Positions 15,567 to 23,128 of a stretch of 33,518 nt of DNA are shown in pieces (the first letter of the stretch is position 1; the number at the start of each line of letters is the position of its first letter). The notes under the pieces were generated by a model, which saw nothing but the letters and a program-made list of their open reading frames with translations, made no database searches and had not been told where the DNA came from. The position numbers and the translations under genes were made by a program. The stretch is taken from NCBI GenBank assembly GCA_015057275.1, contig SVEO01000019.1:1-33518 (forward strand), given 5' to 3'. The DNA is from Lachnospiraceae bacterium (GTDB taxonomy: Bacteria; Bacillota; Clostridia; Lachnospirales; Lachnospiraceae).

Positions 15567-17651
15567 TTATTTGCAATCCTTGATGCTGAAGCTGATTCTG
15601 CCCATCTTGTCCTTGCCGAGGCATACACACTTCACGCGGTCGCCTAATGTCAAAACATCTTCTACACGGTTGATTCTTTCCTTGGAAATCTTGGAAATGT
15701 GAACCATACCTTCCTTACCAGGAGCAAACTCGATGAATGCACCGAATTCCTTGATGCTTACAACTTTACCTTCGAATACCTGTCCTTCTTCAAACTCGGT
15801 AACGATGGTCTCAACATACTTCTTAGCCTTTGCCATGCCTTCCGGCTCAACGCCGCAGATGGATACAGAACCGTCGTCTGTGATGTCAATCTTTACACCA
15901 CATTCGTCGATAATGGCATTGATTGTCTTACCTCTCTGACCAACAACTTCACCAATCTTCTCCGGATCAATCTTAATCTGGATAATCTTCGGCGCGTACT
16001 GGCTAAGTTCTTCTCTTGGCTGTGCGATTACCGGTGTCATAACTTCATTTAAGATATATTCTCTTGCTTCCTTCGTTCTGGCAATTGCTTCTTCAATGAT
16101 GGCTCTTGTCAAACCGTGAATCTTGATATCCATCTGAATAGCTGTAATGCCGTCATGGGTACCCGCTACCTTGAAGTCCATGTCGCCAAAGAAATCTTCT
16201 AAGCCCTGAATGTCGGTAAGAACAAGGTAATCATCATCTGTTTCACCGGTTACAAGGCCACAGGAAATACCTGCAACCTGCTTCTTAATCGGCACACCTG
16301 CTGCCATTAAGGACAAAGTGGATGCACAGATACTTGCCTGAGATGTGGAACCGTTCGATTCCATGGTCTCAGATACAGTACGGATTGCATATGGGAATTC
16401 CTCTTCACTCGGAAGTACCGGAACTAATGCTCTTTCTGCTAATGCACCGTGACCGATTTCACGACGTCCCGGACCTCTGCTCGGCTTTGTTTCGCCTACG
16501 GAGTAGGATGGGAAATTGTAGTGGTGCATATATCTCTTGGATGTTTCGTTTTCATCCAAACCATCTATCTTCTGAGATTCGGATAACGGAGCCAATGTAG
16601 TTACCGTTAAAATCTGAGTCTGGCCTCTGGTAAACATACCGGAACCGTGTACTCTAGGAATTAAGTCGATTTCAGCAGCAAGCGGACGAATCTGGTTGAT
16701 TGCTCTGCCGTCCGGACGCTTGTGATCCTTTAAAATCATCTTACGAACGGTCTTCTTCTGGTACTGGTAAACAGCTTCATCAATCAGACCTAACCATTCT
16801 TCGTTATCAGCAAACTTCTCTGCTAACTCATCCTTAATGCGACGGATGTTTTCTTCGCGAACCTGCTTTACATCTGTAAATACAGCTTCTTCCATCGCTT
16901 CCGGAGAAATCACTTCCTTGATAGCTGTGAATAACTCTTCCGGAATTGCGCAGCTTGTGTAGCTGTGCTTTGGCTTACCGCATTCTGCAACGATTTCGTT
17001 GATAAATGCGATTAACTTCTGGTTTACTTCATGTGCTAAGAAGATAGCTTCAATCATCTTAGCTTCCGGCACTTCGTTTGCACCTGCTTCGATCATGATT
17101 ACCTTTTCGCTTGTGGAAGCTACGGTTAATGCAAGATCAGAAACCTTTCTCTGAGCGCTTGTCGGGTTGATTACTAATTCGCCGTCAACCAAACCAACCT
17201 GTGTAGTGCTGCATGGACCATCAAACGGAATGTCCGAAATGGCAGTTGCGATTGCCGAACCAATCATAGCGGTAAGCTCCGGAGAACATTCCGGATCAAC
17301 GCTCATTACCATATTGTTTAAGGTAACATCGTTTCTGTAGTCCTTCGGGAAAAGCGGACGCATCGGACGGTCAATAACACGAGAGGTTAAGATCGCGTTC
17401 TCAGATGCACGGCCTTCTCTCTTGTTAAATCCACCCGGGATTTTGCCTACTGCATACATCTTCTCTTCATATTCAACGCTAAGAGGGAAGAAATCGATTC
17501 CTTCTCTTGGTTTTTCGGATGCGGTTGCTGTGGATAATACGGTAGTATCACCGTAGTGCATTAAGGCTGCACCGTTTGCCTGTGCGCAGACTCTGCCAAC
17601 ATCTACGGTCAAAGTTCTGCCTGCAAGTTCCATACTAAAACTCTTGTACAT
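15567..17651 (-). CDS. pnp: Polyribonucleotide nucleotidyltransferase (PNPase)
   Basis: A trimeric 3'-5' phosphorolytic exoribonuclease of RNA turnover. The 694-residue protein has the full set of domains: a first RNase PH-like core (about 1-210), an all-helical linker, a second catalytic core (about 310-540), a KH domain (about 553-612, with GEVVGQRGKTINAIIDECGV) and an S1 domain (about 620-690, GQVFEGKVVSIKEFGAFIEF). The second core holds PSRGPGRREIGHGALAERAL and catalytic Asp residues in TDIQGLEDFFGDMDFKVAG. The ATG at 17651 follows TAGGAGAAAAGAAA. It lies downstream of rpsO, the common bacterial order, and its 5' leader holds a long stem-loop (17691-17764) that suggests RNA-level autoregulation. 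Confidence 0.97.
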   Translation of the reverse strand: MYKSFSMELAGRTLTVDVGRVCAQANGAALMHYGDTTVLSTATASEKPREGIDFFPLSVEYEEKMYAVGKIPGGFNKREGRASENAILTSRVIDRPMRPLFPKDYRNDVTLNNMVMSVDPECSPELTAMIGSAIATAISDIPFDGPCSTTQVGLVDGELVINPTSAQRKVSDLALTVASTSEKVIMIEAGANEVPEAKMIEAIFLAHEVNQKLIAFINEIVAECGKPKHSYTSCAIPEELFTAIKEVISPEAMEEAVFTDVKQVREENIRRIKDELAEKFADNEEWLGLIDEAVYQYQKKTVRKMILKDHKRPDGRAINQIRPLAAEIDLIPRVHGSGMFTRGQTQILTVTTLAPLSESQKIDGLDENETSKRYMHHYNFPSYSVGETKPSRGPGRREIGHGALAERALVPVLPSEEEFPYAIRTVSETMESNGSTSQASICASTLSLMAAGVPIKKQVAGISCGLVTGETDDDYLVLTDIQGLEDFFGDMDFKVAGTHDGITAIQMDIKIHGLTRAIIEEAIARTKEAREYILNEVMTPVIAQPREELSQYAPKIIQIKIDPEKIGEVVGQRGKTINAIIDECGVKIDITDDGSVSICGVEPEGMAKAKKYVETIVTEFEEGQVFEGKVVSIKEFGAFIEFAPGKEGMVHISKISKERINRVEDVLTLGDRVKCVCLGKDKMGRISFSIKDCK

Positions 17652-17690
17652 TTTCTTTTCTCCTATTCCTTATTTTACACTTTCTTCTAT

Positions 17691-17764
17691 GGAAGTCGCC
17701 GAAACTACGGAACAAAGGAAAATAAAGCTTTTCCTCTCTTCTGTGGTCTCGGAGTAAAACTTCC
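17691..17764 (-). ncRNA. Long stem-loop in the pnp leader (candidate autoregulatory element)
   Basis: On the minus strand GGAAGT, CCGAGAC and GGAAAA pair in nested order with TTTTCC, GTTTCGG and ACTTCC (outer arms 17759-17764 and 17691-17696; middle 17746-17752 and 17699-17705; inner 17729-17734 and 17717-17722). One G-T wobble and internal loops are present. It ends about 40 bases before the pnp start. By analogy with E. coli, where RNase III cuts a pnp leader duplex and PNPase then destabilises its own mRNA, this could be an autoregulatory hairpin. That function is inferred. Confidence 0.55.
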
Positions 17765-17816
17765 CGCGAAGAATGATTTTGCGCAAGCGCAAATCTGCCT
17801 GGCTCATTTTAACGCA

Positions 17817-17849
17817 CAAATAGACTTGGTAGCTTACCAAGTCTATTTG
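17817..17849 (-). terminator. rpsO-pnp intergenic hairpin (rpsO terminator or attenuator)
   Basis: CAAATAGACTTGGTA pairs perfectly with TACCAAGTCTATTTG, a 15-bp stem with a 3-base loop, 15 bases after the rpsO stop. The following bases (TGCGTTAAAAT) are not a real T run, so read-through into pnp is likely. It may act as a processing site or partial terminator separating rpsO and pnp expression. Confidence 0.65.
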
Positions 17850-17864
17850 CCGCAAAATTGCTAA

Positions 17865-18131
17865 TTACTTTCTGATTCCTAACTTGGCAATTAAAGCACG
17901 GTAACCTTCAAGGTCCTTCTTCATAAGGTAGTCAAGAAGACCTCTTCTCTGACCTACCATCATTAACAAACCACGACGGGAATGATGGTCCTTATCATGC
18001 TCCTTTAAGTGCGCTGTTAACTGATTGATTCTTTCTGTAAGAATTGCAATCTGTACTTCCGGTGAACCGGTATCTTCCGGTGTTCTGCCGTAAGCTGCGA
18101 TAATTTCTGCTTTCTTTTCCTTGGAAATCAT
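17865..18131 (-). CDS. rpsO: 30S ribosomal protein S15
   Basis: An 88-residue primary 16S rRNA-binding protein of the small-subunit platform. It has the whole S15 pattern: [60 protein letters not shown] and [13 protein letters not shown]. The usual length is 88-89 residues. The ATG follows AAAGGAGG by 7 bases. A near-consensus promoter (18223-18251) and a structured leader (18158-18205) precede it, consistent with S15 repressing its own translation, as known in several bacteria. Confidence 0.98.
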   Translation of the reverse strand: MISKEKKAEIIAAYGRTPEDTGSPEVQIAILTERINQLTAHLKEHDKDHHSRRGLLMMVGQRRGLLDYLMKKDLEGYRALIAKLGIRK

Positions 18132-18157
18132 CTTAAAATCCTCCTTTAAAATATATC

Positions 18158-18205
18158 ACCTGACACTTCAGATGCGGTCGGAGAGTCCGATATCCGAGTG
18201 CCGGT
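18158..18205 (-). ncRNA. Structured rpsO leader (candidate S15-binding autoregulatory RNA)
   Basis: On the minus strand ACC-GGCACT-CGGAT (18205-18192) pairs with ATCTG-A-AGTGTC-A-GGT (18173-18158), leaving two bulged A residues on the 3' side and two wobbles. Inside it TCGGA-CTC-TCCGA forms a second hairpin, with an A on one side and CCGC on the other. The fold ends about 8-10 bases before the AAAGGAGG site and fills most of the leader. I infer S15 autoregulation from position and structure; the exact class is not recognised. Confidence 0.55.
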
Positions 18206-18222
18206 TAAAATCATACTGCGAC

Positions 18223-18251
18223 AGTATATCACACTCTTTTTAAATGTGCAA
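18223..18251 (-). promoter_or_regulatory. rpsO promoter
   Basis: TTGCAC (18251-18246) and TATACT (18228-18223) are separated by 17 bases, a strong sigma-A type promoter. The predicted start is near 18216, about ten bases before the leader stem. The interval between here and the ABC gene stop at 18298 contains only A+T-rich sequence; no clear terminator for the ABC genes was seen in it. Confidence 0.8.
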
Positions 18252-18297
18252 GCGATTTTCTTTCACAGTTTTCGAAAAAAATTGACAAATTATTCTT

Positions 18298-20184
18298 TTA
18301 CGCCAGTTCTGCCTTGCCGGTGTAAAGATTATAATATCTTCCGCCCATCGCTAACAGCTCGTCGTGCGTGCCACGCTCGATAATCTCGCCCTGCTCAAGT
18401 ACCATAATGGCATGTGAATTACGGACGGTCGAGAGACGGTGCGCGATGACAAATGTAGTGCGGTCTTTCATCAGACGGTCCATACCGTGCTCAATGTGGC
18501 GCTCGGTTCTGGTATCAACAGAACTGGTTGCCTCGTCGAGAATGAGAATCGGTGCCTTAGAAACTGCTGCACGGGCGATGTTTAAGAGCTGACGCTGCCC
18601 CTGACTTAAGTTTGCGCCATCGCCTTCTAACATCGTATTGTAGCCGTCGGAAAGTCTCATGATAAAGCTGTGCGCGCTGGCAAGCTTGGCTGCCCCGATT
18701 ACCTCTTCATCGGTTGCGTCCGGACGTCCATAACGGATATTTTCCATAACTGTGCCGGTAAATAAATGAGTATCCTGCAATACCATGGCGATGTTCTTAC
18801 GTAAGGTGTCACGCTTGATGTTTTTTACATCTACGCCATCGATGGTAATCACGCCTTCTTCAATGTCATAGAAGCGGTTAATCAAATTTGTAATCGTAGT
18901 CTTTCCGGCACCGGTCGAACCAACAAAGGCAATCTTCTGCCCCGGCTTCGCATAACAGCTGACATTCTTTAAGATCGTCTTTTCCGGTGTGTAGCCAAAG
19001 GTCACATCCGTCAGCTTCACATAGCCGCGCATATCGGTCATATCCACCGCATCCGGAGCATCTTCCTTTTCCGGTTCCTGATCAAGAATATCAAACACAC
19101 GCTCTGCACCGGCAAGTGCTGAGAAAATGACATTCATTTGCATAGACAATTCGTTAATCGGTCTGGAGAACTGTCTTGAGTAGTTTACGAATATCGTCAG
19201 TCCACCAATGTCAAAGCCGCTCGTCACACACAAAACCGCGCCTACAGTTGCGGTAATCGCATAACTCAATTGTCCCAGATTACCCATAACCGGGCCCATG
19301 ATACCACCGATAAACTGCGCCTTCATCTGACGTTTCTGCAAATTGTCACTTAAAATCTGAAATTCAGCCTGTGCTGTCGATTCGTGGTTAAATACTTTTA
19401 CCACCTTCTGGCCGGTTACCGTTTCTTCAATATAACCATTAACTGCGCCAAGTGCTGCCTGCTGCGCCTTATAATGTGTACGGCTCTTACTTGCAATCCA
19501 CAATCCGGTTCTTGCAATCACCGGAATACTGATAATCGTCAAAATAGTAAGTGCTACGTTTGTGTAAAGCATCAGGCAGAAGGTGCCGATGATGGAAATG
19601 ATACCGGAAATCAACTGCACCAGTGTGGTATTAAATAATTCACCGATGGTGTCCACGTCGTTGGTAAAACGGCTCATCAATTCACCGTTACTGTTTGTAT
19701 CAAAAAATCTTACCGGCAGTTTCTGCATCTTATTAAATAAATCGTCACGCAGCTTCTGCAATGCATTTTGTGAAATGCCAAGCATCAAACGCATTTGCCC
19801 ATAGTTACAGATGACACCGAGCAGATAAATGGTCGCCATCACTGCAAGGCCTAAGACAAGGCTTGCACCTTTCTGTGCCACGGTTGTTTCCGTATCTACC
19901 AAACTGTTTAAAACCGGTCTTAAAACGTAGCTTCCGGCCAGCATGGAAATCGAATTGCCGAGCAGACAAATCGCCACGATGATGAATTTATGTCGGTCGC
20001 CCTTTGTATAGGCTAACAGACGCCCGATGGTCTGACGCATGTTCTTCGGCTTTCCACTTGCCAACGCGCCGCGTCCTCTCGGGCCGCCACCGGGACCACC
20101 CGCTCCTTTTCTCGGGCCAGGCGCAGCGGCATTGTTTCTCTCGTATTTTTTCAATAAAGCTTCTTTATCAACTGCAAGAGCCAT
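18298..20184 (-). CDS. ABC exporter half-transporter, canonical-site subunit (MdlB/BmrD-like)
   Basis: A 628-residue fused membrane plus ATPase exporter subunit. After a Gly/Pro-rich cytoplasmic N terminus (GAGGPGGGPRGRG), six membrane helices span about residues 65-360. The ATPase domain has Walker A GSTGAGKTT, Walker B ILILDEATSSVDT with catalytic Glu, and a switch His in VIAHRLST. The signature is LSQGQ, not LSGGQ. This matches the partner of a heterodimeric exporter whose non-canonical signature faces the degenerate site of the other subunit. I chose the ATG at 20184 (MALAVDKEALL) because AGGAGG is 9 bases upstream; the preceding in-frame residues overlap the other ABC gene. The neighbour stops only 4 bases earlier. 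Function is probably drug or lipid-like efflux; the substrate is unknown. Confidence 0.92.
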   Translation of the reverse strand: MALAVDKEALLKKYERNNAAAPGPRKGAGGPGGGPRGRGALASGKPKNMRQTIGRLLAYTKGDRHKFIIVAICLLGNSISMLAGSYVLRPVLNSLVDTETTVAQKGASLVLGLAVMATIYLLGVICNYGQMRLMLGISQNALQKLRDDLFNKMQKLPVRFFDTNSNGELMSRFTNDVDTIGELFNTTLVQLISGIISIIGTFCLMLYTNVALTILTIISIPVIARTGLWIASKSRTHYKAQQAALGAVNGYIEETVTGQKVVKVFNHESTAQAEFQILSDNLQKRQMKAQFIGGIMGPVMGNLGQLSYAITATVGAVLCVTSGFDIGGLTIFVNYSRQFSRPINELSMQMNVIFSALAGAERVFDILDQEPEKEDAPDAVDMTDMRGYVKLTDVTFGYTPEKTILKNVSCYAKPGQKIAFVGSTGAGKTTITNLINRFYDIEEGVITIDGVDVKNIKRDTLRKNIAMVLQDTHLFTGTVMENIRYGRPDATDEEVIGAAKLASAHSFIMRLSDGYNTMLEGDGANLSQGQRQLLNIARAAVSKAPILILDEATSSVDTRTERHIEHGMDRLMKDRTTFVIAHRLSTVRNSHAIMVLEQGEIIERGTHDELLAMGGRYYNLYTGKAELA

Positions 20185-20188
20185 GTTC

Positions 20189-21940
20189 TTACGCCTCCTT
20201 CTTTTCCATCTGTGAGTCATAGATTTCCTTGTAAGTCACACAGGAACCCAGCAGTTCATCATGAGAACCGCAACCAACAATCTTACCTTCATCCATAACT
20301 AAAATCTTATCTGCATCCATAACTGAGCTGATTCGCTGGGCGATAATCAACTTGGTTGTATCTTTCAATGTTGTTTTAAAGCACTGACGGATCATTGCTT
20401 CGGTCGCTGTGTCGACCGCACTGGTACTGTCATCCAAAATCAAAATTTTCGGCTTTTTGAGCAGTGCTCTGGCAATACAAATTCTCTGCTTCTGTCCGCC
20501 GGAAACATTGACACCGCCCTGTCCGAGTTCGGTTTGGTAACCGTCGGTAAAGGCTTCAATAAACTTATGCGCCTGTGCGCTGGTCGCCATCTCGACAATT
20601 TCCTCCTCGGTAGCATCTGCGTTACCCCACTTTAAATTCTCCTCGATTGTGCCGGAGAAAAGTACATTTTTCTGCAGTACCATACCGACACCCTCGCGCA
20701 AGTTATAAAATGTGTAATCTTTTACATTTTTACCGTCAACGAGCACTTCACCTTCATCCGGGTCGTACAGACGGGGAATCATCGACACCATCGTCGTCTT
20801 ACCGCAGCCGGTGGAACCGATAATACCGATGGTTTCGCCCGCTTCTGCTTTAAAGTTAATGTGGTCAAGCACCCATTCCTCCGTGTTCTTATAATAACGG
20901 AAGCAAACGTCTCTAAATTCAATCTCTCCGGATGTTACCTCATTTAACGGACTTGCCCCGAAATCAGATAAATCGATTTGTTCATCCATCACTTCTTTAA
21001 TACGCTTGGAGGATGCCATCGCACGGGAAGCGTTCATAAAAATCATGGAAACCATCATCAGAGACATCAGAATCTGCACGATGTATGTTGTGAATGCAGT
21101 CAAATCACCGATTTCCATCGAGCCGGTAATAATCTCATTACCGCCAATCCATACAACTGAAAGAGTCGTAAGATTCATAATCAGACTCATAATCGGCATC
21201 ATGAAAATCATGATTTTCATTGCCTTTAAGGTGTTGTCCTTTAAGTCTTGGTTGGCCGCTTCAAAACGGTCGGTCTCATATTCTTCACGCACGAAAGATT
21301 TTACAACGCGCACGTTTGTTAAATTCTCCTGAATTCTTGAGTTTAACGCATCGAGCTTTTTCTGCATGGCCTGGAATTTCGGGAATGAGAATTTTAACAG
21401 GAATGCAATCAAAATCACCAATACCGGAATGACCGCTAAAATAATCATCGCCAGTTCAAAATTCATCGAAAGCGCCGCGATGACACCGCCAATCAACATA
21501 CCCGGCGAACGAAGCATCATACGCAGGCACATCATAACAAAATTCTGCATTTGTGTAATATCGTTTGTTAAGCGAGTTACTAAAGAACCGGTACTAAACT
21601 TATCGATATTGGCAAAAGAGTATTTTTGTATCTTATTAAAGACATCTTTTCTTAAATCGTTGGCGAAATTCGAGGACGCCTTCACTGCGAAATAAGCGCC
21701 GCCGACACCGCCGATAAACATCAACACGGCATTGAGCGCCATCAGCAGACCATTCTGCACGATAATCGTGTTAGCCTCTGCTGCTAATATTTCTCCGCCA
21801 TTGAAAGCATTAACTGTGTTCGTCATCACGGCGAACAACTGCGGCATAATCACTTCGCCGACAACTTCTACAATCATCAAAATCGGTCCTAAGATGAATG
21901 CGTGAAGGTACGGCATAATGTACTTACCATAACGTTTCAT
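20189..21940 (-). CDS. ABC exporter half-transporter, degenerate-site subunit (MdlA/BmrC-like)
   Basis: A 583-residue fused membrane plus ATPase subunit. Six membrane helices lie in about residues 10-310 (e.g. YIMPYLHAFILGPILMIVEV). The ATPase domain has Walker A GSTGCGKTT and signature VSGGQKQRICIARALL. Its Walker B is ILILDDSTSAVDT, with Asp in place of the catalytic Glu, and Gln replaces the switch His (IIAQRISS). These changes mark the degenerate half of heterodimeric exporters such as BmrC or TM287. The ATG at 21940 follows GGAG by 6 bases. It sits 32 bases after marR and 4 bases before its partner, forming one operon presumably repressed by the MarR protein. The substrate is unknown. 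Confidence 0.93.
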   Translation of the reverse strand: MKRYGKYIMPYLHAFILGPILMIVEVVGEVIMPQLFAVMTNTVNAFNGGEILAAEANTIIVQNGLLMALNAVLMFIGGVGGAYFAVKASSNFANDLRKDVFNKIQKYSFANIDKFSTGSLVTRLTNDITQMQNFVMMCLRMMLRSPGMLIGGVIAALSMNFELAMIILAVIPVLVILIAFLLKFSFPKFQAMQKKLDALNSRIQENLTNVRVVKSFVREEYETDRFEAANQDLKDNTLKAMKIMIFMMPIMSLIMNLTTLSVVWIGGNEIITGSMEIGDLTAFTTYIVQILMSLMMVSMIFMNASRAMASSKRIKEVMDEQIDLSDFGASPLNEVTSGEIEFRDVCFRYYKNTEEWVLDHINFKAEAGETIGIIGSTGCGKTTMVSMIPRLYDPDEGEVLVDGKNVKDYTFYNLREGVGMVLQKNVLFSGTIEENLKWGNADATEEEIVEMATSAQAHKFIEAFTDGYQTELGQGGVNVSGGQKQRICIARALLKKPKILILDDSTSAVDTATEAMIRQCFKTTLKDTTKLIIAQRISSVMDADKILVMDEGKIVGCGSHDELLGSCVTYKEIYDSQMEKKEA

Positions 21941-21972
21941 TTTTTACTCCATTCCGGTGCAATAAGTCGCAC

Positions 21973-22425
21973 CTATTCTTTTTCTTCTTCATTAACTGTT
22001 GTGAGGTTCTTTTCTACTCGGGCAAGAAGTTCACTTAGTGTAAGCATTTCATCATCTGACAGGCCGGCAAACGTCAGACTATCAACTTCTTCAAAAATCT
22101 GCAGACTCTTTTCGACAACATTTCTACCCTTCTCTGTAATCGTAATCGTATTCAGTCGATTATCGGACGCATCCATCGTTTTTTCCAAATAACCGCCATG
22201 CTCCAGCTTCTTAATAGAAACCGCGAGTGTCGCTGTAGAAATCTCCATATCCTCCGCAATCTGCTTTTGAGATTTGCATGTATGCCCCGCCAAATACATC
22301 AACAAGCGGTGCTGACTTTGATAAACTCCGGTCGTCTCCAGCCTTTTTGACAGTACTTTTTTATGGGCACGCGCAACGCTCAGCAATTGATGCATGTTTT
22401 TCTGTGCCTGGCTTTTGTGTTTCAC
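21973..22425 (-). CDS. MarR-family transcriptional regulator
   Basis: A 150-residue winged-helix dimer, the likely repressor of its own operon with two ABC exporter genes. The core HTH is KSQKQIAEDMEISTATLAVS, followed by IKKLEHGGYLEKTMDASDNR with the wing Asp-x-R pattern typical of MarR. Flanking helices would form the dimer interface. The start is GTG at 22425, 9 bases after AAAGGAG; an internal ATG lies ten codons later. Its promoter region contains overlapping TTAGC inverted repeats (22481-22501), plausible self-binding sites. Ligands are often phenolic compounds or antibiotics in this family; none can be specified. Confidence 0.92.
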   Translation of the reverse strand: MKHKSQAQKNMHQLLSVARAHKKVLSKRLETTGVYQSQHRLLMYLAGHTCKSQKQIAEDMEISTATLAVSIKKLEHGGYLEKTMDASDNRLNTITITEKGRNVVEKSLQIFEEVDSLTFAGLSDDEMLTLSELLARVEKNLTTVNEEEKE

Positions 22426-22480
22426 TTCTTTGCGCTCCTTTCATTTGCTGGCTAAGCTTCATTTTTCAAATCATTTTATA

Positions 22481-22501
22481 GCTAATCGTTAGCAAGCTAA
22501 C
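22481..22501. promoter_or_regulatory. Candidate MarR operator
   Basis: Two overlapping inverted repeats are present: GCTAA-TCG-TTAGC (22481-22493) and GTTAGC-AA-GCTAAC (22488-22501). They lie just downstream of the expected marR transcription start, so bound protein would block elongation or initiation. A further GCTAAGC occurs at 22451-22457. MarR proteins commonly bind palindromes of this size and autoregulate. Confidence 0.6.
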
Positions 22502-22512
22502 CATTCTGCAAA

Positions 22513-22541
22513 ACAATAGCACATCCGAAGCGAATGTGCAA
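22513..22541 (-). promoter_or_regulatory. marR-ABC operon promoter
   Basis: TTGCAC (22541-22536) and TATTGT (22518-22513) are separated by 17 bases. The spacer is itself part of a hairpin (22519-22539) that can act as a terminator for the upstream gene, so terminator and promoter share the same DNA. Confidence 0.7.
22519..22539 (-). terminator. Hairpin inside the marR promoter, probable terminator of the upstream membrane-protein gene
   Basis: On the minus strand GCACAT (22539-22534) pairs with ATGTGC (22524-22519), with a CG/CG extension around a 3-base loop. TATTGTTTTG follows. It lies about 20 bases after the stop codon of the six-helix membrane-protein gene. The T tract is interrupted, so efficiency is uncertain. 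Confidence 0.55.
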
Positions 22542-22557
22542 GTTGTTTCTGAAAATT

Positions 22558-23124
22558 TTATTTTCTTCTCATATGAATACGCGGTTTCTTGTCCTGTTGC
22601 TCAAGCTGCGCGATTCCTTTTGCCAACATCACTGTCATAACGATGACTGCTACATACTGTATGATTCGGCTGATGACTGCCATTGCTCCGCCACAAAAAT
22701 ACACTCCGGCACTGGCAAAGGCCACAATCGCAAACCACAAAAGTGCCGTGCCTATTTGCGGCACCGACTTGGCAAGGTATGCACTGACATTTTGTAACAT
22801 CAAAATCAACAGATAACAGACAATCAGTTGCAAGCATGTCTCAACCAAAGACAACACATTGCCGGTAAATGATTCCGCTATTTTGCTATAATCTATCATT
22901 ACTGCGACATAGAACCACCCCGAGTAAATTGCCGCCGCCACACATACCGGACGCAACACACGAGCAAGCATACTCTCGCGCAAATATTCTCCGGCCAGAA
23001 CAAAAAGCAAAATCGGGCCGATAAAACCCGGGAATAGATTGATGCTGATCGGGCCGATAAACTCCACGTAGCTGGCAAACATAAATACCATTGCCAAACA
23101 CAGCAGATAAATCTTTTTCTTCAT
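22558..23124 (-). CDS. Hypothetical six-helix membrane protein
   Basis: I do not recognise the family. The 188-residue protein has about six hydrophobic helices: residues 5-24, 31-48, 59-78, 91-112, 124-146 and 149-169. It has short loops and a basic, Gln/Lys-rich C-terminal tail (GIAQLEQQDKKPRIHMRRK). No catalytic motif is visible. The ATG at 23124 comes 4 bases after the stop of the nuclease-like gene, and its ribosome site (GGAGGACTAA) overlaps that stop, so the two are translationally coupled. The coupling suggests linked function. It is the last gene before the hairpin at 22519-22539. Confidence 0.75.
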   Translation of the reverse strand: MKKKIYLLCLAMVFMFASYVEFIGPISINLFPGFIGPILLFVLAGEYLRESMLARVLRPVCVAAAIYSGWFYVAVMIDYSKIAESFTGNVLSLVETCLQLIVCYLLILMLQNVSAYLAKSVPQIGTALLWFAIVAFASAGVYFCGGAMAVISRIIQYVAVIVMTVMLAKGIAQLEQQDKKPRIHMRRK

Positions 23125-23128
23125 TATA

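Noticed and set aside
17670-17855. Minus-strand frame of 61 codons between rpsO and pnp
   Set aside because: It spans the hairpin and the pnp leader stem-loop, lacks a ribosome site and has no motif; the region is better explained as structured leader RNA.
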